Translations under genes and position numbers: made by a program
The notes under the pieces: model-generated
What the model was told of the DNA's origin: nothing
Databases searched by the model: none
The model's input: the letters and a program-made list of their open reading frames with translations, nothing else
In this document: one piece after another, positions 1 to 8,502 of the stretch
Numbering within the stretch: position 1 is the first letter of the stretch
How the letters are laid out: every line of letters starts with the position of its first letter
DNA from: Pirellulales bacterium
Lineage (GTDB): Bacteria; Planctomycetota; Planctomycetia; Pirellulales; UBA1268
Length of the DNA stretch: 50,043 bases
Direction: 5' to 3'
Assembly (NCBI GenBank): GCA_017853835.1
Contig: JAFMIU010000018.1
Coordinates: 1-50,043, forward strand

Positions 1-516
1 TTCGAGCCGTGGGGCTACACGAAGAACCCCGACATCCCGGTGGCGAAGAGCCTCGTCGACTACCTGTTCCGATGGATGGGAACGGAGTTCATCCCTGGTT
101 ACCGTGAGGCGAATCGCCCCGGCGGCTATGGCGGAGACTCGGGAGGCGAATCGTCGGGCGGGGGCGACACGGAAAGTGAGCGCAAGCCCGCCGCCACGAT
201 GGCGAGCGGGCAGGCCGATGGCCAAGGGAAGGCCAAGTCGGTCGAGGTGACGGGCAGCCGGGGCAAGCATCCGGGTGGCACCAACGGTCACACGACGCCC
301 GCTCGGGCGACGGCGAAGGCGTCGACGGCGGCGATCCTGGAGCGGGCCGGGGTGAAGATGGCTGTCGATCCGACCGCGAGCCCGGTCGATCGCCAGAGCC
401 AGTTCGCCAACTTCCAGATCGATGCGCCCGTATGCGACAACTGCGGATCGATCACGGTTCGGAACGGCAACTGCTACCTGTGCCACAACTGTGGCAACAG
501 CATGGGCTGTTCCTGA
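1..516 (+). CDS. nrdJ: Vitamin B12-dependent ribonucleotide reductase, C-terminal end (partial)
   Basis: This is the C-terminal 171 codons of a class II (adenosylcobalamin-dependent) ribonucleoside-diphosphate reductase, the enzyme that makes deoxyribonucleotides without oxygen dependence. The reading frame is open from base 1, so the start lies outside the window. The first residues (NPDIPVAKSLVDYLFRWMG) match the end of the barrel domain in this family. A Gly/Ser/Glu/Lys/Ala-rich linker of roughly 90 residues follows. The protein ends in a cysteine-rich tail, CDNCGSITVRNG then CYLCHNCGNSMGCS, which is the family's C-terminal zinc-binding and redox-shuttle tail. The next gene, pgk, is 365 bases away and apparently separately expressed. 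Confidence 0.93.
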   Translation, partial: FEPWGYTKNPDIPVAKSLVDYLFRWMGTEFIPGYREANRPGGYGGDSGGESSGGGDTESERKPAATMASGQADGQGKAKSVEVTGSRGKHPGGTNGHTTPARATAKASTAAILERAGVKMAVDPTASPVDRQSQFANFQIDAPVCDNCGSITVRNGNCYLCHNCGNSMGCS

Positions 517-881
517 ACGGATGGAGGGGTTGTAGCGGGACGCAAGGAATTCGGTGCAGGCGGTCGGGCGACGCGGTCGAAGTCACTTCTACGACATTCG
601 ACCCGTCGCCGCGTACCGTCGGAGGTGCCAACCCCTTCGCGTTGACCCGAATCCCCTGAGGCCCTGAGCGATTTCGCTCGCGGCCGCGATTCGCGTCAGT
701 TTCGCATTGCTCTACCCCGTTCGCAGGCGGTAGACGGGCTCGATCCACGAAGGGCCGGGGTGGCAATCGCCGCTCCGGCCCTTGTCGTTTGGCGGGCATT
801 GCCATTGGCCGCCTCGATGTGTCGAATACCGCTCCCCGGATTGCTGCACCCCGCCACCTACCTCGCAGGAGTCTTTCTGAC
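517..881. other. Intergenic region between nrdJ and pgk
   Basis: No convincing gene is visible in these 365 bases. Reading frames that cross it are short or lack family features. It contains one clear inverted repeat at 750-783 (listed separately), a small 5-bp hairpin at 666-679 (GAGCG/CGCTC), and the pgk ribosome binding site at its right end. No tRNA-like fold was recognised. Confidence 0.6.
750..783 (+). terminator. Hairpin, possible transcription terminator
   Basis: AAGGGCCGG (750-758) pairs perfectly with CCGGCCCTT (775-783). The 16-base interior can pair further (GGC/GCC around AATC). It lies about 230 bases after the nrdJ stop and 100 bases before pgk, and is followed by TTGTCGTTT rather than a clean T-tract. 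It could end nrdJ transcription or act in the pgk leader. Confidence 0.35.
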
Positions 882-2087
882 ATGGCCAAGAAGTCCGTCG
901 CCGCCCTCGATCCTCACGCCAAGACGGTGCTCGTTCGGGTGGATTTCAACGTGCCGCAGGATGACTCGGGGGCGATCACCGACGACCGCAGAATTCGGAT
1001 GGCCTTGCCCACGATCCGCTCGATCATCGACCGGGGTGGCAAGGCGGTGCTGATGTCGCACCTCGGGAGGCCTGCGGGCAAGGGTTTCGAACAGGCCTAT
1101 TCGCTGGCGCCCGTGGCGACTCGTCTGGGTGACCTGCTCGGCATTCCGGTGGCATTGGCGTCTGACACGGGCGGAGCCGATGCCCATGCGAAGGCCGCCG
1201 CCCTTCCCGCGGGTGGCGTGCTCGTGCTCGAAAACGTCCGGTTCAACAAGGGGGAGAAGAAGGGCGACGACGCCTCCTATGTGGACGGGCTTGCTCGTCT
1301 CGCCGACGCCTACGTCAACGACGCCTTCGGCACCTGCCACCGAACTGAGGCGAGCATGCACGCGGTGCCCGTGGCGATGAAAAAACTCGGGAAGCCCGCC
1401 GTGGTGGGTTTTCTCGTGGAGAAGGAAATCCAGTATCTGTCGGATGCCATCGCCCGGCCGAAGCGTCCCTTCGTGGCGATCCTCGGCGGCAAGAAGGTGT
1501 CGGACAAGATTGCGGTGATCACAAACCTGTTGTCCATCTGCGACCGCGTCTTGATCGGTGGCGCCATGGCCTACACGTTTGTCCTTGCCCAGGGTGGCAA
1601 GACCGGCACGTCGCTCGTCGAACCCGACAAGGTGGAGCTTGCCAAGGAGCTGCTCGCCAAGGGGGGCGACAAGCTCGTGCTGCCGGTCGATACGCACTGC
1701 GCCGATGCCTTTTCGGCAACAGCCAACAAACTCGTCGTGAAGGCAGGCCAGATTCCGGATGGTTTTGAGGGGCTCGATGTCGGGCCTGAAACGGCGAGGA
1801 TCTACGCCGACATCATTCGAGCCGCCGGCACCGTCGTGTGGAACGGGCCCATGGGTGTGTTTGAGCTGCCCCCGTTCGATGCCGGGACCAAGGCCGTGGC
1901 GGATGCCGTCGCCGAAGCCACGGCCAAGGGGGCCGTCACGATCATCGGTGGAGGCGACTCCGCTGCCGCCGTCGAGCAACTCGGCTACGCCGACCGCGTC
2001 AGCCACGTTTCAACGGGGGGCGGGGCCTCGCTCGAGATGCTCGAAGGCAAGGCGTTTGACACGGTGGCGGTCCTCGACGACGCCTGA
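882..2087 (+). CDS. pgk: Phosphoglycerate kinase
   Basis: Glycolytic and gluconeogenic enzyme that transfers phosphate between 1,3-bisphosphoglycerate and ADP in the cytoplasm. The 401-residue length is normal. Family signatures appear in order: VRVDFNVP near the N-terminus, the SHLGRP substrate loop, [24 protein letters not shown], the nucleotide-binding WNGPMGVFE, and the C-terminal [13 protein letters not shown] and [13 protein letters not shown]. The frame is open further upstream, but the ATG at 882 is chosen because CAGGAG lies 10 bases before it and the protein then begins MAKKSV as in homologues. Its TGA abuts the stop codon of the convergent minus-strand gene, forming TGATCA. Confidence 0.97.
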   Translation: MAKKSVAALDPHAKTVLVRVDFNVPQDDSGAITDDRRIRMALPTIRSIIDRGGKAVLMSHLGRPAGKGFEQAYSLAPVATRLGDLLGIPVALASDTGGADAHAKAAALPAGGVLVLENVRFNKGEKKGDDASYVDGLARLADAYVNDAFGTCHRTEASMHAVPVAMKKLGKPAVVGFLVEKEIQYLSDAIARPKRPFVAILGGKKVSDKIAVITNLLSICDRVLIGGAMAYTFVLAQGGKTGTSLVEPDKVELAKELLAKGGDKLVLPVDTHCADAFSATANKLVVKAGQIPDGFEGLDVGPETARIYADIIRAAGTVVWNGPMGVFELPPFDAGTKAVADAVAEATAKGAVTIIGGGDSAAAVEQLGYADRVSHVSTGGGASLEMLEGKAFDTVAVLDDA

Positions 2088-2786
2088 TCAGGGAGTGGCG
2101 TCACCAGGGGAACCCGCGAGGCGTTTTGCTGCCTCGGTGGCGTAGGCTCGATCGTGTGGGCTGAGACTCTCGAGCGGAACGTCGACCCGGCCTCGTGGGC
2201 CCTCGATCACGCAGCTGCCGTCGGACGTGACCTCGATCAGGTGGCCCACCATGGCGTGCGAGCCCGTGAGATCGATCCAACGCCGGCGTGGCTCGGTCGG
2301 GGCTGGAGGATCGTTCGCGGTCGGGGCTTTATCGACGAGGCCAGGTTCGGCCGGCGTCGTGGCCGCCTGAGACTCGTCTTCTTCCTCGAACCAGTTGGGT
2401 TCGTCGTGTGGCGTGGTGGGATCGAGGATGGGAGCCGCGGCGGCAGGATGCTCCGGAGTCTCGTCGACGATGGTGGCCTGGTGCGGCTCGTCTTCCTGGA
2501 TGGCCGCAGGCTCGGGCTCGGCGGCAGGGGTGACGACGGGTGGCCTGGCCGGCGCCGACGCGACCGGTGCGGACGGAGGGGTTGCCACCGGTTCCGGGCT
2601 GGCCACGGCGGGTGCCACGGACTCCCACGGGGCAGCATCGACGGCGATCACGAGCCATCGCGACTCGCAGGGGGTCGACGGCGTGGCGATCGTCCAGCGG
2701 CCGACAGGGCCTCCTTCGGTGACGGCACTCATCGACATCACGCCACTGAGGCCGCCGGCCAACCAGACGTGCAGGCATCGGCGCAC
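2088..2786 (-). CDS. SHD1-domain protein with Pro/Ala/Glu-rich linker
   Basis: A 232-residue protein of unknown role. The C-terminal 60 residues (RRWIDLTGSHAMVGHLIEV, then VDVPLESLSPHDRAY) fit an SHD1 (SLA1 homology 1) domain, a small beta-barrel common in planctomycete proteins and thought to bind protein partners. Residues about 55-165 are a low-complexity Pro/Ala/Glu/Asp linker. The first 25 residues are weakly hydrophobic and could be a signal peptide or anchor. The start codon is GTG at 2786; an internal ATG pair (MSMSAV) at residues 17-19 is an alternative. It lies 98 bases downstream of a sulfatase on the same strand, so co-transcription is possible. The domain is recognised by pattern; the function is not known. 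Confidence 0.75.
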   Translation of the reverse strand: MRRCLHVWLAGGLSGVMSMSAVTEGGPVGRWTIATPSTPCESRWLVIAVDAAPWESVAPAVASPEPVATPPSAPVASAPARPPVVTPAAEPEPAAIQEDEPHQATIVDETPEHPAAAAPILDPTTPHDEPNWFEEEDESQAATTPAEPGLVDKAPTANDPPAPTEPRRRWIDLTGSHAMVGHLIEVTSDGSCVIEGPRGRVDVPLESLSPHDRAYATEAAKRLAGSPGDATP

Positions 2787-2884
2787 GGAACGTCTCCACG
2801 GGGTGGGGGGATCACGACGCCATCATGCTACTTCCGATGGCAGGGCGAGGGAAACCATCGTGCTGCCTCGGCAAGGTCGCCTGT

Positions 2885-4255
2885 TCAGCGGGCATGACGT
2901 GTGGAATCCGCCTCGGGATTGGGTGTTGGCAGCTGGGCGCCCACATCGCTGAGCCATTGATCGAGCCTGGCCCGCAACGATGACGTTTGATCGGGCCGTG
3001 CCCCCGCGAGGTCGCGGGATTCACCAGGATCGTCTCCGAGGTGATAGAGCTCGTCGCGGCCATCTTCGTAGAAGTGCACGAGCCGCCACGGGCCGGCACG
3101 GACCGCGGAGTAGGGTGTGGCGCCGCCTGGGTGGTAGTGAGGGTAGTGCCAGAAGATCGCATCACGGCCGAGGGTGCCGCCTTCGAACAGCGGAGCGAGA
3201 GAGCATCCGTCGAGCGGCTGGTCGGCAACGGTGCCGACGTGGGTGAGATCGAGGATGGTGGCGGGGATGTCGGGAGTGATCACGGGCTCGTCACACTGTG
3301 TTCCGGCGGACGTGACGCCGGGCCATGTGATGACGAGCGGCACTCGCACGCCCCCCTCGTAGGCCGAGCCCTTGCCGGCACGGAGCGGCTTCATATCGGT
3401 GATCGAGGCCTGGCCGCCGTTGTCGCTGGTAAACACGATCGCCGTCTGATCGCGGAGACCGAGGCGATCGAGCGTGGTGAGGATGCGGCCGAGCGATTCA
3501 TCCACGCTCTCGATCATGGCCGCGTAGGCGGCGCGCTGTGGGGAGAGGTTCGGCCATCGTGCGACGGCCCGTGCGGTTGCTTCGGGCTTCGCTTGGATCG
3601 GCGTGTGAACGGCGTAATGGGCGAGATGGAGATAGAACGGAACGTCGCGATGCGACTCGACGAAGGCCACAGCCTCGGATGCCTCGCGATCGGTGAGGTA
3701 TTCGCCTGTCGGGCCGTCGACGAGCGCGGGAATCCGATACGGCGAGAAATAACTCGGCGGATGACCGATCTGGCAGCCGCCCACGTTGTGGTCGAAGCCC
3801 CTGTGCTCGGGTGAAAACGCCCCTTCGCCCAGGTGCCACTTTCCGATCAGGGCGGTCGCGTATCCGGCGCCGGAGAGCCGCTCGGCCACCGTGACGGCCT
3901 CGGCCGGGAGATGCTTGCGCCAGTCGGGAATCCGAAGCAGGGCGTGAGGCCGCTCGTGGCCGGCGATCCAGTCGGTGACATGGAGCCTGGCCGGGTACTG
4001 GCCCGTCATCATGGCGGCCCGCGTGGGCGAGCAGACGGTGCAGGCGGCGTAGGCGGCGGTGAACCGCACCCCGCGGGACGCGAGCTGGTCGACGTGGGGC
4101 GTCTGGGATGACTCGCTCCCTTGGCAGGTGACGTCCTTCCACCCGAGGTCGTCGACGAGCACGACGATCACGTTGGGCGGTCGCTCCGCCCCCAGACCGT
4201 TCATGGATACGATGGAGAGGGCGACACACACGGCGAGCCGACGCAGGCAGTTCAT
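2885..4255 (-). CDS. Exported S1-family sulfatase
   Basis: Predicted sulfate-ester hydrolase of the arylsulfatase A-like (S1) family, 456 residues. It has an N-terminal signal peptide (MNCLRRLAVCVALSIVSMNG, cleaved near GLGAE), so it should act outside the cytoplasm. The N-terminal metal site VVLVDDLGWKDV is followed by the formylglycine motif CSPTR with Cys at residue 75, then GKWHLG, HYAVHTP (sulfate/metal histidines), TSDNGG and the C-terminal WHYPHY block. Activity requires conversion of Cys75 to formylglycine. The ATG at 4255 is chosen over upstream in-frame codons because it is preceded by GGAGG and begins the signal peptide. It is transcribed away from the plus-strand sulfatase cluster across a 145-base divergent region. 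The substrate cannot be read from sequence. Confidence 0.93.
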   Translation of the reverse strand: MNCLRRLAVCVALSIVSMNGLGAERPPNVIVVLVDDLGWKDVTCQGSESSQTPHVDQLASRGVRFTAAYAACTVCSPTRAAMMTGQYPARLHVTDWIAGHERPHALLRIPDWRKHLPAEAVTVAERLSGAGYATALIGKWHLGEGAFSPEHRGFDHNVGGCQIGHPPSYFSPYRIPALVDGPTGEYLTDREASEAVAFVESHRDVPFYLHLAHYAVHTPIQAKPEATARAVARWPNLSPQRAAYAAMIESVDESLGRILTTLDRLGLRDQTAIVFTSDNGGQASITDMKPLRAGKGSAYEGGVRVPLVITWPGVTSAGTQCDEPVITPDIPATILDLTHVGTVADQPLDGCSLAPLFEGGTLGRDAIFWHYPHYHPGGATPYSAVRAGPWRLVHFYEDGRDELYHLGDDPGESRDLAGARPDQTSSLRARLDQWLSDVGAQLPTPNPEADSTRHAR

Positions 4256-4400
4256 GGGACACGCCTCCAAAGGGGTGAGGGGCGGGTGATGCAGGGGAGT
4301 GTGAACGCAATCATACTGAGGGATGATGGGAACGCCCGACCGTCGTGAGCGGCGGTGGCCGGCGTCACGATCGTGGCATGGAAATCGAAGGGGGAGTGTC
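4256..4400. promoter_or_regulatory. Divergent promoter region between two sulfatase genes
   Basis: Both flanking genes start from this 145-base stretch, so it must hold promoters in both directions. A perfect 10-bp palindrome CACGATCGTG lies at 4366-4375, 25 bases before the plus-strand ATG, and could be an operator. CATACT at 4312-4317 resembles a plus-strand -10 element, but no good -35 partner is visible. Shine-Dalgarno sequences sit at both ends (GGGGGAG before 4401; GGAGG on the minus strand before 4255). Confidence 0.35.
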
Positions 4401-7175
4401 ATGACATGGCAGCCAATGGCGATCGCGATCCTTGCCGGGATGGCGACGGGTGCGATCGCCGCCAAGGAACCGGTCCCGCGGGAGTCGCGACCGAATGTGG
4501 TGCTGATCATTTCAGACGACCAGCATTGGCACGATTTCGCCTTCATGGGCCATGAGCACCTGCGGACTCCGAATCTCGATCGTCTTGCCGCGCAGAGCCT
4601 CGTGTTTCCTCGCGGATACGTGACGAGCAGCCTGTGCTGTCCGAGCCTGGCGTCGATCATCACCGGGCGCTACCCCCACGAGCATCGAATCGTCGGCAAC
4701 GATCCCCCCGACACCCCTTCGGCGCCACGACAAAGCCCCCAAGGCAAGCAGGCCTTCGAGCGAGGCCGCGAGCGGATGAACGCGCATCTCGATGCGTGGC
4801 CCACCATGCCGAGACTCCTGGGGACCGCCGGGTACCGAAGCCTCCAGACCGGCAAGTGGTGGCAGGGTGATTTTGCACGGGGCGGGTTTGACGAGGGGAT
4901 GACCCGGGGCGAACGGCATGGTGACGGCGGGCTCGCCATCGGCCGTGGCACCATGAAACCGATCGAGGAGTTCACGGAACGCTGTCGGTCTGACGGAGTG
5001 CCGTTCTTTGTGTGGTATGCGCCGATGCTGCCACACGATCCGCACGATCCGCCGGCGGATCTCGTCGAGCACTACACCGAAAAGGCCGGCAACGTGAACG
5101 TGGCCCGCTACTGGGGCAACGTCGAGCGGTTCGATCGCACGGTGGGTGATCTGCTCGACCATCTCGATCGCACGGGGCTTTCCGAAGACACGCTCGTGAT
5201 CTTCGTTACCGACAATGGATGGATTCAAAACCCGGCATCGAAGGGGTTTGGTCCCCGGTCGAAGCTGTCGCCCTACGATGGCGGGCTCCGCACACCGATC
5301 ATGCTGCGCCGCCCTGGCACGATCCGGCCTCGTACGAGCGATGCCCTCGCATCCTCGATCGACCTGCTGCCAACGGTCATGGCCGCCTGTGGCGTCAACC
5401 CGCCGGCGGGACTGCCGGGAATCAATCTGCTCGACGACGCCGCGACGGCGTCGCGTCGGCAGGTTTTCGGTGAGTGCTACACGCATACGATCGTCGACCT
5501 CGACGATCCTGCCCGCAGCCTGCTCTGGCGATGGACCGTGCAGGATCAATGGAAGCTGATCGTTCCTGCCAAACCATCGGGCGACAAGGTCTTTCCGGCA
5601 TGGCAGGGCCGTCACGTCGACGACGTGTCGCGGGGAATGTTCGAGCGGGGTGAGGCGGAACTCTACGACGTCGTGACCGACCCCGATGAGCGGGAAAACC
5701 TCGCCGGCAAGCATCCCGCGATCGTGGATCGGCTTAGCGCCGACATCGATCGCTGGTGGAACCCCGATGCGGAGCCGAAAGGCTCCACGACATCGGCGAC
5801 GAAAAAGCCGAACCTGCTCGTGTTTCTTGCCGACGATCTCGGCGCCCATGATCTTGGCTGCACGGGGAGTTCGTTCTATCGCACACCCGCCGTCGATGCC
5901 CTCGCCGCCGATGGGATGGTTTTTTCGCGAGCCTACGCCGCTGCGCCGGTCTGCTCGCCCACGAGGGCGGCGCTGATGACCGGCCGCCACCCGGCCCGTG
6001 TGGGGATCACGAACTACATCGGTGGCGAGCGACGCGGCAGCCTGCTTCCAGCGGAGTACCGGCGGTCACTTCCCGCCGAGGAGGTGACCATCGCCGAGCG
6101 GCTTCAGGCATCCGGATACGCGACGGGCATCTTCGGCAAATGGCACCTCGGGCCTCCGGCCGACGTGATGGCGCATGGCTTCGAGGTGACAGGATCGATC
6201 GACGTGAGGCCCGGCGGTGGTCCCGCCGATGATCCGCACCATGCCATGGCGATCGCCCGCCAGGCGGCGGCGTTCATCGCCGAGCACGGGAGCCGCCCCT
6301 TCTTTTGCTACGTGCCGTTTCATTCCGTCCATGTTCCGCTTCGGTCGTCGGAGGGGCTGGTGCGGGAGGAGCGGCAGCGCGCCAGGCGTGTTTCGGCCGA
6401 TGGAGCGAGGAGCGTTCCCGAAGGAGATCGGGTCGCTCGTGCGGTGCAGGATCATCCGGTCTATTCGGCGATGATCACCGAAATGGACAGGGCCGTCGCG
6501 ACGGTGCTCGCGGCGGTTGAAGCCAAGGGCGTGGCCGACACGACGCTGGTGGTGTTCACCAGCGACAACGGCGGGCTCTCGACGGCGGAAGGATCACCCA
6601 CGTCGAACCTGCCTCTTCGTGCCGGAAAGGGCTATCTCTACGAAGGGGGAGTTCGCGTACCCCTGCTTGTCCGATGGCCCCATGTCGTGAAGCCCGGCAC
6701 CACCTGCGATGTTCCCGTGACGACACTCGACATCGCCGCAACCCTGCTCGATGCGGCGGGGGCTTTGGATCGGGACGGCGCGGCCCTCGATGGAGAGACG
6801 CTGCGGCCGCTGCTCGCGGGGGCGGGATCGCTTTCCGATCGTGACCTCGTGTGGCATTACCCTCACTATTCCAATCAGGGCGGTCGTCCTTCGAGTTCAC
6901 TGATGGCGGGCGATTCGGCACCCGGGGAACGTGAAAAAATTGTCCTGCACGACGAAGATGGCCGCGTGGAGTTGTTTGACATCGCCGCCGACGAGGGAGA
7001 AACGCAGGATCTGGCCTCGGTACGGCCGGAGCGTGCGCGAGCGTTGCGGCGGCGACTCGAGACGTGGCGTGACACCGTGGGAGCGACGCTCGCCACGCCG
7101 AATCCCGAACCGGTCGAGCCCTTCGGCGACCAGGAATCGACCTCCGGTCGCCAGGCCGCCTCATCTGGTGGGTAG
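4401..7175 (+). CDS. Exported double-domain sulfatase (two S1 domains in one chain)
   Basis: A 924-residue secreted protein holding two complete S1 sulfatase domains. A signal peptide (MTWQPMAIAILAGMATGAIA) leads into domain 1 (residues about 30-465). Its metal motif is LIISDDQHWHDF and its active-site motif is CCPSLAS, with the presumed formylglycine Cys at residue 79; Leu stands where most sulfatases have Arg. Domain 2 (about 470-910) starts with LVFLADDLGAHDLGC, has a canonical CSPTR with Cys at residue 518, then GKWHLG, HSVHVPL, TSDNGG and WHYPHYS. S1 sulfatases are normally about 450-550 residues with one domain. The ATG at 4401 is preceded by GGGGGAG and opens the signal peptide; an in-frame ATG at 4323 lacks support. 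The two active sites probably act on different sulfate positions, which is inference. First gene of a long co-directional run. Confidence 0.93.
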   Translation: MTWQPMAIAILAGMATGAIAAKEPVPRESRPNVVLIISDDQHWHDFAFMGHEHLRTPNLDRLAAQSLVFPRGYVTSSLCCPSLASIITGRYPHEHRIVGNDPPDTPSAPRQSPQGKQAFERGRERMNAHLDAWPTMPRLLGTAGYRSLQTGKWWQGDFARGGFDEGMTRGERHGDGGLAIGRGTMKPIEEFTERCRSDGVPFFVWYAPMLPHDPHDPPADLVEHYTEKAGNVNVARYWGNVERFDRTVGDLLDHLDRTGLSEDTLVIFVTDNGWIQNPASKGFGPRSKLSPYDGGLRTPIMLRRPGTIRPRTSDALASSIDLLPTVMAACGVNPPAGLPGINLLDDAATASRRQVFGECYTHTIVDLDDPARSLLWRWTVQDQWKLIVPAKPSGDKVFPAWQGRHVDDVSRGMFERGEAELYDVVTDPDERENLAGKHPAIVDRLSADIDRWWNPDAEPKGSTTSATKKPNLLVFLADDLGAHDLGCTGSSFYRTPAVDALAADGMVFSRAYAAAPVCSPTRAALMTGRHPARVGITNYIGGERRGSLLPAEYRRSLPAEEVTIAERLQASGYATGIFGKWHLGPPADVMAHGFEVTGSIDVRPGGGPADDPHHAMAIARQAAAFIAEHGSRPFFCYVPFHSVHVPLRSSEGLVREERQRARRVSADGARSVPEGDRVARAVQDHPVYSAMITEMDRAVATVLAAVEAKGVADTTLVVFTSDNGGLSTAEGSPTSNLPLRAGKGYLYEGGVRVPLLVRWPHVVKPGTTCDVPVTTLDIAATLLDAAGALDRDGAALDGETLRPLLAGAGSLSDRDLVWHYPHYSNQGGRPSSSLMAGDSAPGEREKIVLHDEDGRVELFDIAADEGETQDLASVRPERARALRRRLETWRDTVGATLATPNPEPVEPFGDQESTSGRQAASSGG

Positions 7176-7230
7176 ACTGGCGGGCTGTTCATTCCAGCCC
7201 GGTCGTAGGCGCAGTCTCGGAGCAATCGTC

Positions 7231-8502
7231 ATGCGTTTGTTCGCCGTCGCGGCAGTGATGCTCTCCACCACCGCCTGGGCCGACAACTGGCCGAACTGGC
7301 GAGGTCCGTCGCTCAACGGTGCCGCCGCAGGCACGGGATACGTGGCCGAATGGGGGCCTGATCAGCATGTCGTCTGGAAGGTCTCGCTGCCGGGACTCGG
7401 GGCGAGCACGCCCGCCGTCTGGGGCGACATGCTCGTGGTGACCTGCACCATCGAGGGCAAGGACGCCGTCATCGGCCTCGACCGGTCGGGGCGCGAGCGA
7501 TGGCGACAGACGCTCGGAGAGGCCAGGGCCGGTAAGCACAAAAAGGCGACCGGTGCGAACTCGTCGCCCGTGACCGATGGCGAGCAGGTGTGGGTGTATT
7601 TCAAGAGCGGCGAACTGGCCTGTCTCGACCTGGCGACCGGGGCGGTTGCCTGGCGGACGAATCTGCAGCAGCGGTTCGGCGAAGACACCCTCTGGTGGGA
7701 TCTCGGCACATCGCCGGTTCTGGCGAAGGAGACGGTGATCGTTGCCGTGATGCAGTCGGGGCCGTCGTATCTGGCGGCGTTCGACCGCGGCACCGGCGAC
7801 CTCGTCTGGAAACACGATCGGGATGTGCCGGCGCCCGAGGAGGCGGCGCAGAGTTACTCCACGCCGATCGTCGTGGCGGGCGATGGCACGAAGGGCGAAC
7901 CAAACGAGGTGGTCTTCGTGCTTGGCGCAGATCATGTCACCGCGCATGACGCGGCCACCGGCCGGGAGATGTGGCGGGTGGGTGGGCTCAATCCGCAGGC
8001 CAATGGCTTCTTTCGATCGATCGCCTCGCCGGTTTTGGCGGGCGATCTCGTCATCGCCCCCTACGCCCGCGGCGGAACGATCACCGCCATCCGTCGCGGC
8101 GGCTCTGGTGACGTGACCGACACGCACGTCGCCTGGGTGAGGAAGGACATCGGCGCCGACGTTCCCACGCCCGCGTTTCACGAAGGCCGCATCGTGGTCT
8201 GCACCGACAAGGGCGTGGTCGAGGGGCTCGAGTCGGCCACGGGACGCACGGTGTGGCGGAAGGAACTGTCGAAGAACCGCAATGCCTACAGTGCCTCGCC
8301 GGTGATCGTGGACGGCCGTGTGATCGTCGTGCGTGAGGACGGTGAAGCGGTTGTGCTCGGATGGCCAGCGTCAGATGGTGGCGAGGTGACGGTGGTGGGG
8401 GGCGGCGCCGTCGGCGAAATGACCGTCGCCACCCCCGTCTGCGTCGATGGCAGGATGTTTCTACGGACGCACGATTCCCTCTGGTGCATAGGAGAAAAGT
8501 GA
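7231..8502 (+). CDS. Exported PQQ-like beta-propeller protein
   Basis: A 423-residue protein with a signal peptide (MRLFAVAAVMLSTTAWA) followed by NWPNWRGPSLNGAA, a start seen in many planctomycete PQQ-type propeller proteins. The rest consists of repeating blades of the form 'VVWKVSLPG...GDMLVVTC...GLDRSGRERWRQT' and 'ACLDLATGAVAWRTN', resembling BamB and quinoprotein dehydrogenase propellers. No PQQ-ligand set or dehydrogenase-specific motif was identified, so a binding or scaffolding role is as likely as an enzymatic one. GGAG lies 8 bases before the ATG. Its TGA overlaps the next gene's ATG by one base, which indicates translational coupling with the ThuA gene. It sits between two multi-domain sulfatases and is likely expressed with them. 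Confidence 0.88.
   Translation: MRLFAVAAVMLSTTAWADNWPNWRGPSLNGAAAGTGYVAEWGPDQHVVWKVSLPGLGASTPAVWGDMLVVTCTIEGKDAVIGLDRSGRERWRQTLGEARAGKHKKATGANSSPVTDGEQVWVYFKSGELACLDLATGAVAWRTNLQQRFGEDTLWWDLGTSPVLAKETVIVAVMQSGPSYLAAFDRGTGDLVWKHDRDVPAPEEAAQSYSTPIVVAGDGTKGEPNEVVFVLGADHVTAHDAATGREMWRVGGLNPQANGFFRSIASPVLAGDLVIAPYARGGTITAIRRGGSGDVTDTHVAWVRKDIGADVPTPAFHEGRIVVCTDKGVVEGLESATGRTVWRKELSKNRNAYSASPVIVDGRVIVVREDGEAVVLGWPASDGGEVTVVGGGAVGEMTVATPVCVDGRMFLRTHDSLWCIGEK

Noticed and set aside
858..2006. Long open frame antisense to pgk
   Set aside because: It lies wholly under a clear housekeeping gene, shows no domain or signal, and arises from high-GC codon bias.
2085..2090. TGATCA where the pgk stop and the convergent gene's stop abut (and similarly TAGTCA at 42910-42915)
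   Set aside because: Abutting stop codons are common in compact convergent pairs; there is no sign of a functional site.
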